Below are positions 21,104-29,817 of a DNA stretch of 64,000 bases, piece after piece (position 1 is the first letter of the stretch; each line of letters opens with the position of its first letter). Location: the NCBI GenBank assembly GCA_964372095.1, contig CAYJPV010000009.1:1-64000 (forward strand). The letters are read 5' to 3'. The position numbers and the translations under genes are program-made. Under the pieces are notes generated by a model, which had not been told where the DNA came from, ran no database searches, and saw nothing but the letters and a program-made list of their open reading frames with translations. This DNA is from CAYJPV01 sp964372095. Lineage in GTDB: Bacteria > Acidobacteriota > Vicinamibacteria > Vicinamibacterales > JAKQTR01.

Positions 21104-23374
21104 ATGACACGCCTGCTCAGAGTTGCGGCCGCTCTCACGATCGCCATGTCTGGCGCAACGCTGCTGGTCTGGACGTGCGGCCCGGACCCGATTGAGCTGG
21201 CCACCACGGTTTCTCTCCACCCGGCGCGTTATGACGCGTTCGCCAGCGGCGAACTCGGTGTGGTCCGGCCAACCTACAGGCGCAGCTACCTGGTGGAGGC
21301 GTATCGAATCCTCAGCGGCCGTCCGCCGCTGAAGAAGGTCACGCCGGCCGCCGTGCAGCCCGCACCGTTCGTGTATCCGGGCAGCGCGGCGGCGACGTGG
21401 GTCAGGGTCAGTGCGGAGGTGCTGAACGAGCCGCCGCCGCCCAAGGATCGGTACGTCGGGTTCGCCACCACGCGGCCGGTGCCGGGCAGCGACTACCAGC
21501 ACTTCGACAACTGCCTGGATGAGAGCTTCGAGCACGCGGCGCGGACGCTCGAGGCCCGGCGCGCCACGTTCGGCGCGGCCAGCGCAGAGTTGCGTGAGTG
21601 GACGCGCGGGCAGCGGGTGGTGTTCAGCAACTGCGGCAACGCGGGGACGCTGTTCGTTCCACCGCCGCTGCCGGCCGACGCCCATGCCCTGCTGCGCGCC
21701 GATCGCGAGTATCAGGTCGCCGCCGCGCACTTCTACGGCATGGCGTACGAGGAAGCCGCACGGCGGTTTGTCGCGATCGGCAGGATGGCCTCGTCGCCGT
21801 GGCGTCCGTACGGCCGTTATCTCGCCGGCCGCACGCGCATCAGGCAGGCCACCCTCGCCGCCGACGACGATCCGCGGAAGGCCGAGTTGTTCGCGCTCGC
21901 AGAAACCGAACTCGCCGCCGCTCTCGCCGATCCGGCCGCGTCGATGCTCCATGAGTCGGCGCGCGGCCTGCAGGTGCTGATCGAGGATCGTGTCCGGCCC
22001 GTCAACCGGCTGCACACGCTGACCACGCAGCTGACCACGGCTGAGGCCGCGGACCCACACGATTTCGGAGACTACACGCGTATCCTCGATCGATTCGCCG
22101 GCGATACAACCGAGTACACCTACCGGACGGTGAAGCACCTCGACGCGGTGATTGCGGCCGACGACGCCAACGACTGGGTGCTGGCGTTCCAGGGCGGCGG
22201 TGAGGAGGCGACCGAACGTGCGGTCCTCCGGTGGCGACAGACACGGTCGCTGCCGTGGCTGATCGCGGTGTTGTGGAAGATCCCGCCCGATCACGCCATC
22301 GCTCCGGAGGCCCTCGATGCGGCATCCCGCGTTGAGGCGCAATCGCCCGGCTTCGCATCGGTGGCATTCCTGCGGGTCCGTCTGCTCGCGCACCGCGGCG
22401 ACCGCACCGGAGCTCGCGCCGTGCTGGCGACGCTGCCGAGCCAGCCTCGGGCCGGCATCGACGACGAGACCATCAACCTGCTGAAAGCCGAGCGGCTGAT
22501 GCTGGCGGACACCTTCGACGAGTTTCTCGAGAATGCGTCGCGCACGAGTCTGGCCGTCGACTATGGGCCATCGGTCTCTCGGCTGCCGGTGCTTGACGGC
22601 GACGCCGCGGACACGCTGACCTACCAGATGCCGTTCGCGCGGCTGATCGACGCCGCGCGATCGACACGGCTGCCCGAGCGCATCCGGACCGCCGTGGCCG
22701 CTGCCGCGCTGGCGCGCGCGATCGTCTTGCAGCGCGAAGACGTCGGCCTGCAGGCGGCCGCCGTGCTGCGGCCGCTGGCGCCGCCGTCACTGCACGCCGA
22801 CATGGATCGCTACATGAATGCGGCAACGTCAGCCGATCGGCACTTCGCGGGCGTGACCCTGATGCTGCGGACGCCGGGGCTGCCGGCCTACGTCCGCGGA
22901 CCGGAGTCCCTCCGCGGGCTCAGGAGCACAGACGCGCCGAGACCGGTGCTGTCGCGGCAGTTCGATCACATCTATCGCGAAAACTGGTGGTGCGTGTCCG
23001 CCGACGGCGCGATCAGCAGCCGGTGGGCGCAGCAGTCTCCACTGCGCATGATGCTCTATGGATCGCGTCCGGTTGCGCCGCCGGCGTTCCTGACCGCGGC
23101 GGACACCGCCGCCGCGGCACGCGAGTTACGCGCCCTCGGGGCGGTTGGCCATCCGCGTGAGTTCCTGGCGACCGAGACGCTGGCCTGGGCGCGGACACGC
23201 CGCGCGGATCCCGTGCTCCCCGAACTGCTCGCCCACGTCGTCGAAAGCGGACGATGGGCGTCGTGCGACGACCGGGAGCAGGCCGCCGCACTCTCGCGGC
23301 GGGCGTTCGAGACCCTGCATCGCTTCTATCCGAAGAGCGAGTGGGCGCGTCGCACGAAGTATTGGTACCGATAG
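21104..23374 (+). CDS. Large exported protein of unknown function, partner of DUF3142
   Basis: A 756-aa protein not recognised by family. The N-terminus has a hydrophobic segment followed by LLVWTCGPDP; the Cys could be lipidated, but the preceding residues are not a canonical lipobox. The body is Ala/Arg-rich and mostly helical, with segments like AHFYGMAYEEAARRFVAIG and a C-terminus FYPKSEWARRTKYWYR that recall TPR/SEL1-type solenoids. AAGGAG lies 5 nt upstream of the ATG. It follows the DUF3142 gene closely and probably forms a functional pair with it in the periplasm. No catalytic motif is evident. Confidence 0.7.
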   Translation: MTRLLRVAAALTIAMSGATLLVWTCGPDPIELATTVSLHPARYDAFASGELGVVRPTYRRSYLVEAYRILSGRPPLKKVTPAAVQPAPFVYPGSAAATWVRVSAEVLNEPPPPKDRYVGFATTRPVPGSDYQHFDNCLDESFEHAARTLEARRATFGAASAELREWTRGQRVVFSNCGNAGTLFVPPPLPADAHALLRADREYQVAAAHFYGMAYEEAARRFVAIGRMASSPWRPYGRYLAGRTRIRQATLAADDDPRKAELFALAETELAAALADPAASMLHESARGLQVLIEDRVRPVNRLHTLTTQLTTAEAADPHDFGDYTRILDRFAGDTTEYTYRTVKHLDAVIAADDANDWVLAFQGGGEEATERAVLRWRQTRSLPWLIAVLWKIPPDHAIAPEALDAASRVEAQSPGFASVAFLRVRLLAHRGDRTGARAVLATLPSQPRAGIDDETINLLKAERLMLADTFDEFLENASRTSLAVDYGPSVSRLPVLDGDAADTLTYQMPFARLIDAARSTRLPERIRTAVAAAALARAIVLQREDVGLQAAAVLRPLAPPSLHADMDRYMNAATSADRHFAGVTLMLRTPGLPAYVRGPESLRGLRSTDAPRPVLSRQFDHIYRENWWCVSADGAISSRWAQQSPLRMMLYGSRPVAPPAFLTAADTAAAARELRALGAVGHPREFLATETLAWARTRRADPVLPELLAHVVESGRWASCDDREQAAALSRRAFETLHRFYPKSEWARRTKYWYR

Positions 23375-23402
23375 GGCCCGCCTGATGGTGGCGGGCGACG
23401 TG

Positions 23403-23428
23403 AGTAGACAGTAGACAGTAGACAGTAG
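23403..23428. repeat. Short GTAGACA heptamer array
   Basis: About 3.5 units of a 7-nt repeat (AGTAGAC/CAGTAGA phase) occur 28 nt after the unknown-protein stop. The unit matches the first half of the 20251-20310 array. Confidence 0.85.
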
Positions 23429-23449
23429 TTAGCAGACCAAGACGGGGGC

Positions 23450-23472
23450 TCGCCCGGAACACTCCCGGGCGA
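23450..23472. terminator. GC-rich hairpin between convergent genes
   Basis: TCGCCCGG (23450-23457) pairs with CCGGGCGA (23465-23472) across a 7-nt loop. There is no clear T tract, so an intrinsic terminator is possible rather than certain. It lies between a plus-strand and a minus-strand gene. Confidence 0.45.
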
Positions 23473-23484
23473 ACCCGCATCATA

Positions 23485-23558
23485 TTCCTAATCCCTAATC
23501 CCTAATCCCTGTCCCTAGCCCTAGCCCCGAGCCCCGAGCCCCGAGCCCCGAGCCCCTA
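23485..23558. repeat. Degenerate heptamer array TCCCTAA / CCTAGCC / CCGAGCC
   Basis: Ten or so consecutive 7-nt units drift from TCCCTAA through TCCCTGT and CCTAGCC to four CCGAGCC copies and CCTAC. The last unit supplies the minus-strand TAG stop (23558-23556) of the S46 peptidase gene. Confidence 0.9.
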
Positions 23559-25772
23559 CTTCACGGGCACCTTGGCCGTGGCCGGCGCCGCCGCCAGCGA
23601 CACCTTCATCTCGTCCAGCAGCCGCTGCGCCCCGTCCACCTCGGCCATGTTCCACAGCATGTACCGGCTGTCGACGTGAATCGACCGCGTCTTCACCTCG
23701 TCAAAGAGGTAGTCCGACGACACGGATTCGTAGGTGCCATCGAAGAGCAAGCCGACGAATTCGCCCTTGGCGTTCAGCGTCGGCGACCCGGAGTTGCCGC
23801 CGGTCGTGTCCACGGTCGAGAGGAAGTTCACCGGAACGTCCTGCACGCCCGCGTCAAAGAACGGGGTCTTCTTGCCGGCGCGCAGCGCGGCGATCGCATC
23901 GAGCTGCTTGCGTGGCGCGTCGAAATCGCCCGTGCCGGTGTGCTTTTCGACGATGCCGGCCAGGGTGGTTTGCGGTGTGTAGAGCATCCCGTCGCGGGGA
24001 GAGACACCCTTCACCTGCCCGTAGGTGACGCGCAACGTGCTGTTGGCGTCGGGAGCCAGCAGGCCGCCGGCGTGTTCGGTCAGCGCTTCCATATAGACCG
24101 GGCGGATGCGGGCGTACGCGCCGGCCCGGTTCCTGGCCGCTTCGCGGTTGGCCTCGGCCATGGGTTCGAGGGCCGCAGCCAGCGCGATGAACGGATCGTT
24201 GGCGGCCACGAGATCGGCCGTGCTCTTCTCGATCAGGCCCATGCGTGTCTCGCGGTCGGCGAGTTTCGTGCCGGCGTAGAGCGTGTCGAGGTACGTGCCG
24301 ATGGCGGCCTCGGCGGCGGCCTTGTCCATGCCGGCCGTCAGCCCGGCGGCCTTGTCCAGCACATCGATGCGGTGTCCGGCGGGCAGGGCGGCAGCCTTGG
24401 CCAGCGCCCAGCCGAAGAGCATCCGGTCGACCGTGGGATCGATCGTGCGCTGCAGGCGGTCCTGACCCTCGCGGATGCGTGTCCAGTCACGTTCCTGGAA
24501 TCCCGCGTCGCGCTGGACATCGGGCTTCGCACGCTGGACCGACAGCCGGTAGAGCGTCTGGGCGGCACTGAGGTACGACGAGGCTGACGACAGCAGTCCC
24601 AGCGTGGCGTTTCGCTCGCGCGTGGACTCGCCGCCGGCCTGCAGCGCCTGCATCGCGGCCAGCGCGTCGCCGTACTTCATCTGGCGGGCGGGGCTGGCGG
24701 CGATCCACGTCACGAGTTCCTGTTCGCGTGCCTGCTTCTTGGCCAGCGCGCCGCCTTTGAGCATGCCCTCCAGCACGCCACGCGAGTTGGTGAGGCCGTT
24801 GTTCAGGCCCTGCACGCGCCCCGCCAGCTTGAGGGCGAGGGCGGGTTTGTCCTTCGTCAGCGCGTCGATCGCCGCCAACTGTTCTTCGGCGAGGCGAATC
24901 GAACGCGGCAGTGCCCACTCGACCGTCTCTTTGACCTCCGCGTAGGTCTGGTGGCGCTGCGTCCGTCCCGGGTACCCCACGACGAAGACCAGGTCGTCCG
25001 GCTTGACTCCGGCCGGCGCGATGGGCAGCCAGTGTTTGGGCTTGTACGGAACGTTGTCCTTGGCGTACGGCACGGGTTTGCCGTCTTTGCCGACATACGC
25101 GCGCAGGTAGCTCCAGTCGCCCGTGTGCCGTGGCCAGCGCCAGTTGTCGGTTTCGCCGCCAAAGACGCCAATGCCTTCAGCCGGCGCGTAAACCAGCCGG
25201 ACGTCTTTGATTTCCAGCTGCGTGATCTCGAAGTACTTCAAGCCTTCGAAGAACGATGCGACCGTGCAGCGCAGTCCGGCTTTCTCGCACGTCGCAATCC
25301 GCTCTTTCACGCGGCGGTCGATCGTGTCGTACCGTTCGCGGTCAGTCGCGGTCGGGGCCATCCCGCCCGTGATGGCCGTCGTGACGTCCACCACGGACGT
25401 GGTCACGAACACCCTCGAGCCGGGGCCGTTCGAGAGTTCGTCTTCCCGGGTCTTCGCCAGGTAGCCGTCCCTCAGCAGGTTGCGCTCAGGCGTCGAGTTG
25501 AACTGCAGACCGCCCGTGACGCAGTGGTGATTGGTGACGATGAGGCCGTCGGGTGACACGAACGACGCCGTGCACCCGCCCAGGGAGACGATGGCGCCCA
25601 TGGGCTGGCCGGTCAGGTCGGCGAACGACTTCGGGTCGCCGACAAACCCGAGGGCCCGGAGCTTCGCCGCCAGGGCCGGGATTTGCTGCGGCATCCACAT
25701 ACCCTCGTTGGCCTGCAGGCCAACGGAGAGCAGGACGAACGTGAGCACGATTGCGGTGCGAACTGGTTTCAT
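23556..25772 (-). CDS. Family S46 dipeptidyl-peptidase, DPP7-like
   Basis: A 738-aa exported serine peptidase that removes dipeptides from peptide N-termini in the periplasm. A signal peptide (1-21, ending LQA) precedes the mature start NEGMW, typical of S46. Triad residues are His83 in VTNHHCV, an Asp in RHTGDWSYLRAY, and Ser in TTGGNSGSPTLN. The residue 18 places after the nucleophile, in LLFDGTYE, is Gly, as in the DPP7 group that prefers hydrophobic P1; DPP11 enzymes have Arg here. The frame is open to 26207, but the upstream part is repeat DNA, so ATG 25772 is the start. The POT transporter nearby could import the products. Confidence 0.93.
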   Translation of the reverse strand: MKPVRTAIVLTFVLLSVGLQANEGMWMPQQIPALAAKLRALGFVGDPKSFADLTGQPMGAIVSLGGCTASFVSPDGLIVTNHHCVTGGLQFNSTPERNLLRDGYLAKTREDELSNGPGSRVFVTTSVVDVTTAITGGMAPTATDRERYDTIDRRVKERIATCEKAGLRCTVASFFEGLKYFEITQLEIKDVRLVYAPAEGIGVFGGETDNWRWPRHTGDWSYLRAYVGKDGKPVPYAKDNVPYKPKHWLPIAPAGVKPDDLVFVVGYPGRTQRHQTYAEVKETVEWALPRSIRLAEEQLAAIDALTKDKPALALKLAGRVQGLNNGLTNSRGVLEGMLKGGALAKKQAREQELVTWIAASPARQMKYGDALAAMQALQAGGESTRERNATLGLLSSASSYLSAAQTLYRLSVQRAKPDVQRDAGFQERDWTRIREGQDRLQRTIDPTVDRMLFGWALAKAAALPAGHRIDVLDKAAGLTAGMDKAAAEAAIGTYLDTLYAGTKLADRETRMGLIEKSTADLVAANDPFIALAAALEPMAEANREAARNRAGAYARIRPVYMEALTEHAGGLLAPDANSTLRVTYGQVKGVSPRDGMLYTPQTTLAGIVEKHTGTGDFDAPRKQLDAIAALRAGKKTPFFDAGVQDVPVNFLSTVDTTGGNSGSPTLNAKGEFVGLLFDGTYESVSSDYLFDEVKTRSIHVDSRYMLWNMAEVDGAQRLLDEMKVSLAAAPATAKVPVK

Positions 25773-25805
25773 AAGGGCCGCTCCTCCAGCGGACCCCTTC
25801 AGTGT

Positions 25806-25894
25806 GCCACAGGGGGCAGGGGGCAAGGGGCAGAAGAAGCAGGAAGCAGGAAGCAAGAAGCAGGAATGTAGACAGTAGACAGTAGACAGTAGAT
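25806..25894. repeat. Mixed heptamer arrays (AGGGGGC, AGGAAGC, TAGACAG)
   Basis: Successive short runs of three 7-nt units: AGGGGGC/AAGGGGC, then AGGAAGC/AAGAAGC, then TAGACAG, directly leading into the GCCGATN array. They fill the leader region between the divergent S46 and GT87 genes. Confidence 0.85.
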
Positions 25895-26013
25895 GCCGAT
25901 CGCCGATCGCCGATCGCCGATCGCCGATGGCCGATGGCCGATCGCCGATGGCCGATAGCCGATAGCCGATAGCCGATAGCCGATAGCCGAAAGCCTCAAG
26001 CCCCAAGCCCCGT
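25895..26013. repeat. GCCGATN array, 13 units plus 4 decayed units
   Basis: Thirteen uninterrupted GCCGATN heptamers (25895-25985). The seventh base runs C C C C G G C G A A A A A. Then come GCCGAAA, GCCTCAA, GCCCCAA and GCCCCGT. This is the longest array in the window. It ends 29 nt before the GTG start of the GT87-like gene, so it must lie in or next to that gene's promoter. Confidence 0.95.
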
Positions 26014-26042
26014 GGTATCGTCGATGACGCGGGAGTACTGGC

Positions 26043-27173
26043 GTGAACAAGTGGACCGTGCGAATCGGGATTGTCGCGCTGCTGGTCGTGGCGACGCTGG
26101 GCTTTGGCCTCCGCGCCAGGAGCCAGATGTACGACTTCGGCGTCTACCTCACGGCGGGTGCCCGTGTCGTGGCGGGCGAGAACCTGTACCGCGTCGAAGA
26201 CGGTCACTGGCAGTACAAGTACCTGCCGGCGTTCGCGTTCGTCATCGCGCCGTTGAGCCTGCTGTCCCCGGTGGCGGCGCGTGCCGTGTGGTTTGGCATC
26301 TCGGTCGGCCTGCTGATCCTGTTTGTCCGCCTGTCATTGCGCCTGTTGCCGGATCGGCGGCGCGCGACGTCGTTCCTGCTGTGGATGACTATTCTCGCGA
26401 TGGGGAAGTTCTACATCCGGGAAGTGGGGCTCGGGCAGACGAACATCCTGCTGGCGGTGCTGGCCATGCTGGCGCTCGACGCCGGCCGGAACGGACGCGA
26501 GGCATTGTCCGGCGCCCTGCTCGGGGCGGCGACCATCGTGAAGCCCTACGCGATCCTGTTCTGGCCGTGGCTCGTCGTGAGGGGGCGCTACCGCGCCGCC
26601 GCGTGGTTCGTCGGGGTGCTTGGCGCCGGGGTCGTGTTGCCGGCACTCAGATACGGGGTGGCAGGCAACATCGAGCAGCTCGTTGGGTTGTGGTCGGTCG
26701 TGACGACGTCCACCGCTCCCAACCTGGCGGGCCAGGACAACGCGTCGATCGCCGGGATGTGGGCCAGCTGGCTGGGCGTCGGCCCGCTGGCCAGCCGGAT
26801 GTCTCTGGTGAGCGCGCTGGCGCTGGTGGCAGCCTGTGTCTGGGTTTTCCGCCGCCGTCCCGACGGCGTCTTGCCCGAGTATCTCGAGACAGGCGTTCTG
26901 CTGTTCCTCATTCCGCTGCTGTCACCACAGGGATGGGACTACGTGTTGCTGATCGGAACCCCGGCGATCGTGCTGCTGCTGGACCGCATGAACGGCTTCA
27001 GGCCGGCGCAGCGATGGACACTCATCGTCTGCCTCGTTGTGGTGGGCCTGTCGATCTGGGACGTCATGGGCCGCGAGCTCTACCGCTCGTTCATGATGGC
27101 GCGCGTCGTGACCGTGTGCGCGCTCGTTGAACTGGCGATGGCGGTGCGCCTCAGGGTGACGCGCACCGCCTGA
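26043..27173 (+). CDS. DUF2029 / GT87-like membrane glycosyltransferase
   Basis: A 376-aa polytopic protein with about 8-10 helices, resembling the DUF2029 (GT87) family of polyprenyl-phosphate-sugar-dependent mannosyltransferases. Typical features are an early acidic motif DFGVYLTAGARVVAGENLY, then YKYLPAFAFVIAPLSLL, GQTNILLAVLAMLAL and TIVKPYAILFWPWL. The start is GTG 26043 with GGGAG 7 nt upstream. It probably transfers a sugar on the outer face of the membrane, but donor and acceptor are unknown. The gene ends 9 nt before the stop of the convergent epimerase-like gene. Confidence 0.82.
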   Translation: MNKWTVRIGIVALLVVATLGFGLRARSQMYDFGVYLTAGARVVAGENLYRVEDGHWQYKYLPAFAFVIAPLSLLSPVAARAVWFGISVGLLILFVRLSLRLLPDRRRATSFLLWMTILAMGKFYIREVGLGQTNILLAVLAMLALDAGRNGREALSGALLGAATIVKPYAILFWPWLVVRGRYRAAAWFVGVLGAGVVLPALRYGVAGNIEQLVGLWSVVTTSTAPNLAGQDNASIAGMWASWLGVGPLASRMSLVSALALVAACVWVFRRRPDGVLPEYLETGVLLFLIPLLSPQGWDYVLLIGTPAIVLLLDRMNGFRPAQRWTLIVCLVVVGLSIWDVMGRELYRSFMMARVVTVCALVELAMAVRLRVTRTA

Positions 27174-27182
27174 TGGGCGACC

Positions 27183-28370
27183 TTACGCCTTGGTTTTCCA
27201 CGCCGCGAGTACCTCGCGCTCGCGGTCGGGTTTGATGCCGGCCTTCAGCGCCGCCTGTCGTTCGGGCGTCTGTGCGGAAAACCAGGCCAGTGTATCCAGT
27301 GCCGTCTGCGCCAGCGGGCGGAACGTCAGTCCGGCCCCCACCGCCCTCTTGTTGCTCCGCCGGCTGAAGCCGGCCGTATCGGGACCCGTCGGCACCCAGA
27401 CCGGCATGTCGGACCACGCCCGGACCTTCTGCTCCCGCAGGAACGCGGCCGGCACCCAGTGCAGCTTCGCGCCCGCGGTCGTGGCGGCCCGCACGCCCAG
27501 CAACATCTCCTCCATCGTCAACTCAAAGGCCGGACCCGCGGCGGTGTAGGTGCCGAACGCCCGGGCTTCGACCATGCGAATCGTCCATTCCGCCAGGTCC
27601 CGTGCGTCGATGTACTGGGCGTAGTCCGTCCCGTCGCCGGGCGCGAGCACGTCGCCGCCCCGGGAGAGACGAACCGGCCAGTACGTGAACCGGTCGCTTT
27701 CGTCGCCGGGGCCGACGATCAGCGTGGGACGGATGACCGTCGTGATGCCCGGGAACCACGACTCGGCCTCCTTCTCGCACACGGCCTTCAGGGGCCCGTA
27801 GAGCGCGCCCACATTGGCGCGGAGCGTCTCCTGCGTCTCTTTCATCGCGTCCGGTCCCGTGTATGCGAGCACTGGATCCGACTCGTCAGCGCCCACGGTA
27901 CGTTCGGACGCGTGCACCGACAAGGTGGAGATGAACACGTACTGCCCGACCTTGCCCTTCAGCGTCTGCCCGGCGTCCCTCACCCACATAGGCAAGGTCG
28001 TCGGGTTGTCGATGCAGACGTCCCAGGTGCGTCCCGACAACGCGCCCAGTTCCGCTTTGTTGCGATCGCCCGTCAACTCTTCGACCTCGCCCGGCCAGAG
28101 GTGCGGGTTGCGGCCGCGGTTGAAGAGCGTGATCTTGTGCCCGCGGGCGAGGGCGTACTTGACCTGGTGGGGACCGATGAACCCGGTGCCCCCGAGAATC
28201 AGAATGCTGAGCGGCTTGGGAGCTGGCGTCACGCCGTCGGGCAGCGGTCCTGCCTGTTTCGGCGCGCGGGGCGCTGGGGGTTGTGATTGGGCCAGGGGCG
28301 AGGCACCCAGGCCGAGGCCGATCGCGCCGGTGGCGGCCACCTTCAGAAGGTCGCGTCGAGTTGTTGGCAT
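27183..28370 (-). CDS. Tat-exported NAD-dependent epimerase/dehydratase-like protein
   Basis: A 395-aa extended short-chain dehydrogenase. The Tat motif TTRRDLLKVAATGAIGLG is at residues 3-20, then a Pro-rich linker, then the Rossmann loop LILGGTGFIGPH near residue 60. FISTLSVHA and YGPLKAVCE are in the places of the catalytic Ser and the YxxxK pair. VIRPTLIVGPGDESDRF and QYIDARDLAEW are typical of NAD epimerases. Tat export would allow folding with the cofactor before transport. The frame extends 15 codons upstream, but ATG 28370 gives the Tat signal. The substrate is unknown. Confidence 0.85.
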   Translation of the reverse strand: MPTTRRDLLKVAATGAIGLGLGASPLAQSQPPAPRAPKQAGPLPDGVTPAPKPLSILILGGTGFIGPHQVKYALARGHKITLFNRGRNPHLWPGEVEELTGDRNKAELGALSGRTWDVCIDNPTTLPMWVRDAGQTLKGKVGQYVFISTLSVHASERTVGADESDPVLAYTGPDAMKETQETLRANVGALYGPLKAVCEKEAESWFPGITTVIRPTLIVGPGDESDRFTYWPVRLSRGGDVLAPGDGTDYAQYIDARDLAEWTIRMVEARAFGTYTAAGPAFELTMEEMLLGVRAATTAGAKLHWVPAAFLREQKVRAWSDMPVWVPTGPDTAGFSRRSNKRAVGAGLTFRPLAQTALDTLAWFSAQTPERQAALKAGIKPDREREVLAAWKTKA

Positions 28371-28696
28371 GTCAGCAATATACCGGGGTCGGGACGGATA
28401 AAGGAAGTCGCCCACAGAAGATCACAAATCTGTGATTGCGATGGAGAGTTGAGGGGATTTCTGGCGGTACATGACGGAGGGCGATCCGACTGGCGGTCGC
28501 CCTGTTCCCTGTGGGTCGCGTGATGTGGAGGGTGGCGGGGCGGGCCGGAATGCTGTCGGTTCCCCGTATCGGGTGTGTCTGGGCTCAGAAGCGTCCAGCG
28601 TTGTGTGGAGCACCTCGTTACCCGCCGCGCCACCTCGTTACTAGTAGTATCGGCACCCGGCCGCGAAGCATGAGCGCCTCCGGGACACGCCGGGCG
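28371..28696. other. Intergenic region, 326 bp, no gene seen
   Basis: Upstream of the minus-strand epimerase-like gene and downstream of the minus-strand pirin start-to-stop order. It contains one short palindrome (28421-28436) and two copies of CACCTCGTTAC (28613-28623 and about 28632-28642). No convincing coding frame was found, because the frames here lack a start signal and family similarity. Confidence 0.6.
28421..28436. promoter_or_regulatory. Candidate operator palindrome
   Basis: ATCACA-AATC-TGTGAT, a perfect 6-bp dyad in GC-rich DNA, 51 nt upstream of the epimerase-like ATG. A dimeric helix-turn-helix repressor or activator could bind here; the regulator is not identifiable from this window. 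Confidence 0.4.
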
Positions 28697-29602
28697 TCAT
28701 CGGTGTTTCAGGAACGTGCCGGCCCGGTACTCGTCGAGGGCCTGGCGGATCTGTTCCTTCGTATTCATGACGATCGGGCCGTGCCAGGCGACGGGTTCCT
28801 GGAGCGGCTTGCCCGAGACCAGCAGGAACCGGATGCCTTCGTCGCCGGCCTGGACGGTCACGTCGTCTCCCGCGTCGAACACGATCAGCGATCGGTTGTC
28901 TGCCAGATACCCGTCCTGTTCACCGGACTCCACGATCCGTTCGGTGAGCACCGGCCGAGGCTCCGACGCGTGTGCGAAGCGTCCGGACCCGGCGAACACG
29001 TACGCGAAGACGTTGCGCGCACGATCGACCGGCAGGCTGCGGCGACGGCCTGGCGGTACCCACACGTCGAGATATTGCGGATCGGCTGCCACGCCTTCGA
29101 CCGGGCCAGACTGGCCCCAGAAGGTCCCGCAGACGATGCGCACGGTCGTGCCGTCGTCTTCGGTGACCGTCGGAATGTCTGCGGTCTTGATCTCCTGGTA
29201 CCGCGGGTCGGTCATCTTCATCGAGGCGGGCAGGTTGGCCCAGAGCTGGAACCCGTGCATCCGACCCTGTGGGTCGCCGTGGGGCATCTCCTGGTGAATA
29301 ATGCCGCTGCCGGCGGTCATCCATTGGACGTCGCCCACGCCGATGGTGCCCTGATTCCCCAGGCTGTCGGCGTGATCCACGTTGCCGGCCAGCACGTAGG
29401 TGATCGTTTCAATTCCGCGGTGGGGATGCCACGGAAACCCCGCCTGATAGTCGGCCGGCCGATCGCCGCGGAAATCGTCGAAGAGGAGGAACGGATCGAC
29501 GTCGCCGGTCTCGCCGAACCCGAAGGCGCGACGCAGACGAACACCGGCGCCTTCCATCGTCGGCTTCGACAGACCCGAACGTTTCACGGGACGAATGGAC
29601 AT
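28697..29602 (-). CDS. Pirin family bicupin protein
   Basis: A 301-aa double-cupin protein. The N-terminal cupin has the pirin metal motif PWHPHRGIETITYVL (about residues 57-71), followed by QWMTAGSGIIHQEMP, whose His and Glu complete the metal site. The second cupin is about 165-285. Pirins are iron-binding; some have quercetin dioxygenase activity or act as redox sensors. The ATG at 29602 gives MSIRPVKRSG, the usual start. No operon partner is evident. Confidence 0.93.
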   Translation of the reverse strand: MSIRPVKRSGLSKPTMEGAGVRLRRAFGFGETGDVDPFLLFDDFRGDRPADYQAGFPWHPHRGIETITYVLAGNVDHADSLGNQGTIGVGDVQWMTAGSGIIHQEMPHGDPQGRMHGFQLWANLPASMKMTDPRYQEIKTADIPTVTEDDGTTVRIVCGTFWGQSGPVEGVAADPQYLDVWVPPGRRRSLPVDRARNVFAYVFAGSGRFAHASEPRPVLTERIVESGEQDGYLADNRSLIVFDAGDDVTVQAGDEGIRFLLVSGKPLQEPVAWHGPIVMNTKEQIRQALDEYRAGTFLKHR

Positions 29603-29817
29603 GGGGACCCTCCGGGAACAGTCTTTGTGTGTTTAGACACGAAGATCATGCCTGAGGATCCCTGCAGGACCCGCATCCCGTGACGGGAATCACCCGGCGG
29701 GCCGGCGGGCCAGCCGGAACCGCCGTCTGATGGCACCGAGTTCGTGAGAGAATCAGCCGTTCCCCCGGATTGCGGCGCGTGACCCTCCTGGCAGCGCCAG
29801 GGAGATGAGGAGCGACT

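Noticed and set aside
25895..26013. CRISPR array
   Set aside because: The GCCGATN repeats are 7 bp with no spacers, and no cas gene is near.
28511..28696. Small gene upstream of the pirin 3' end
   Set aside because: Open frames exist, but there is no ribosome-binding site, and the long plus-strand one is antisense to pirin.
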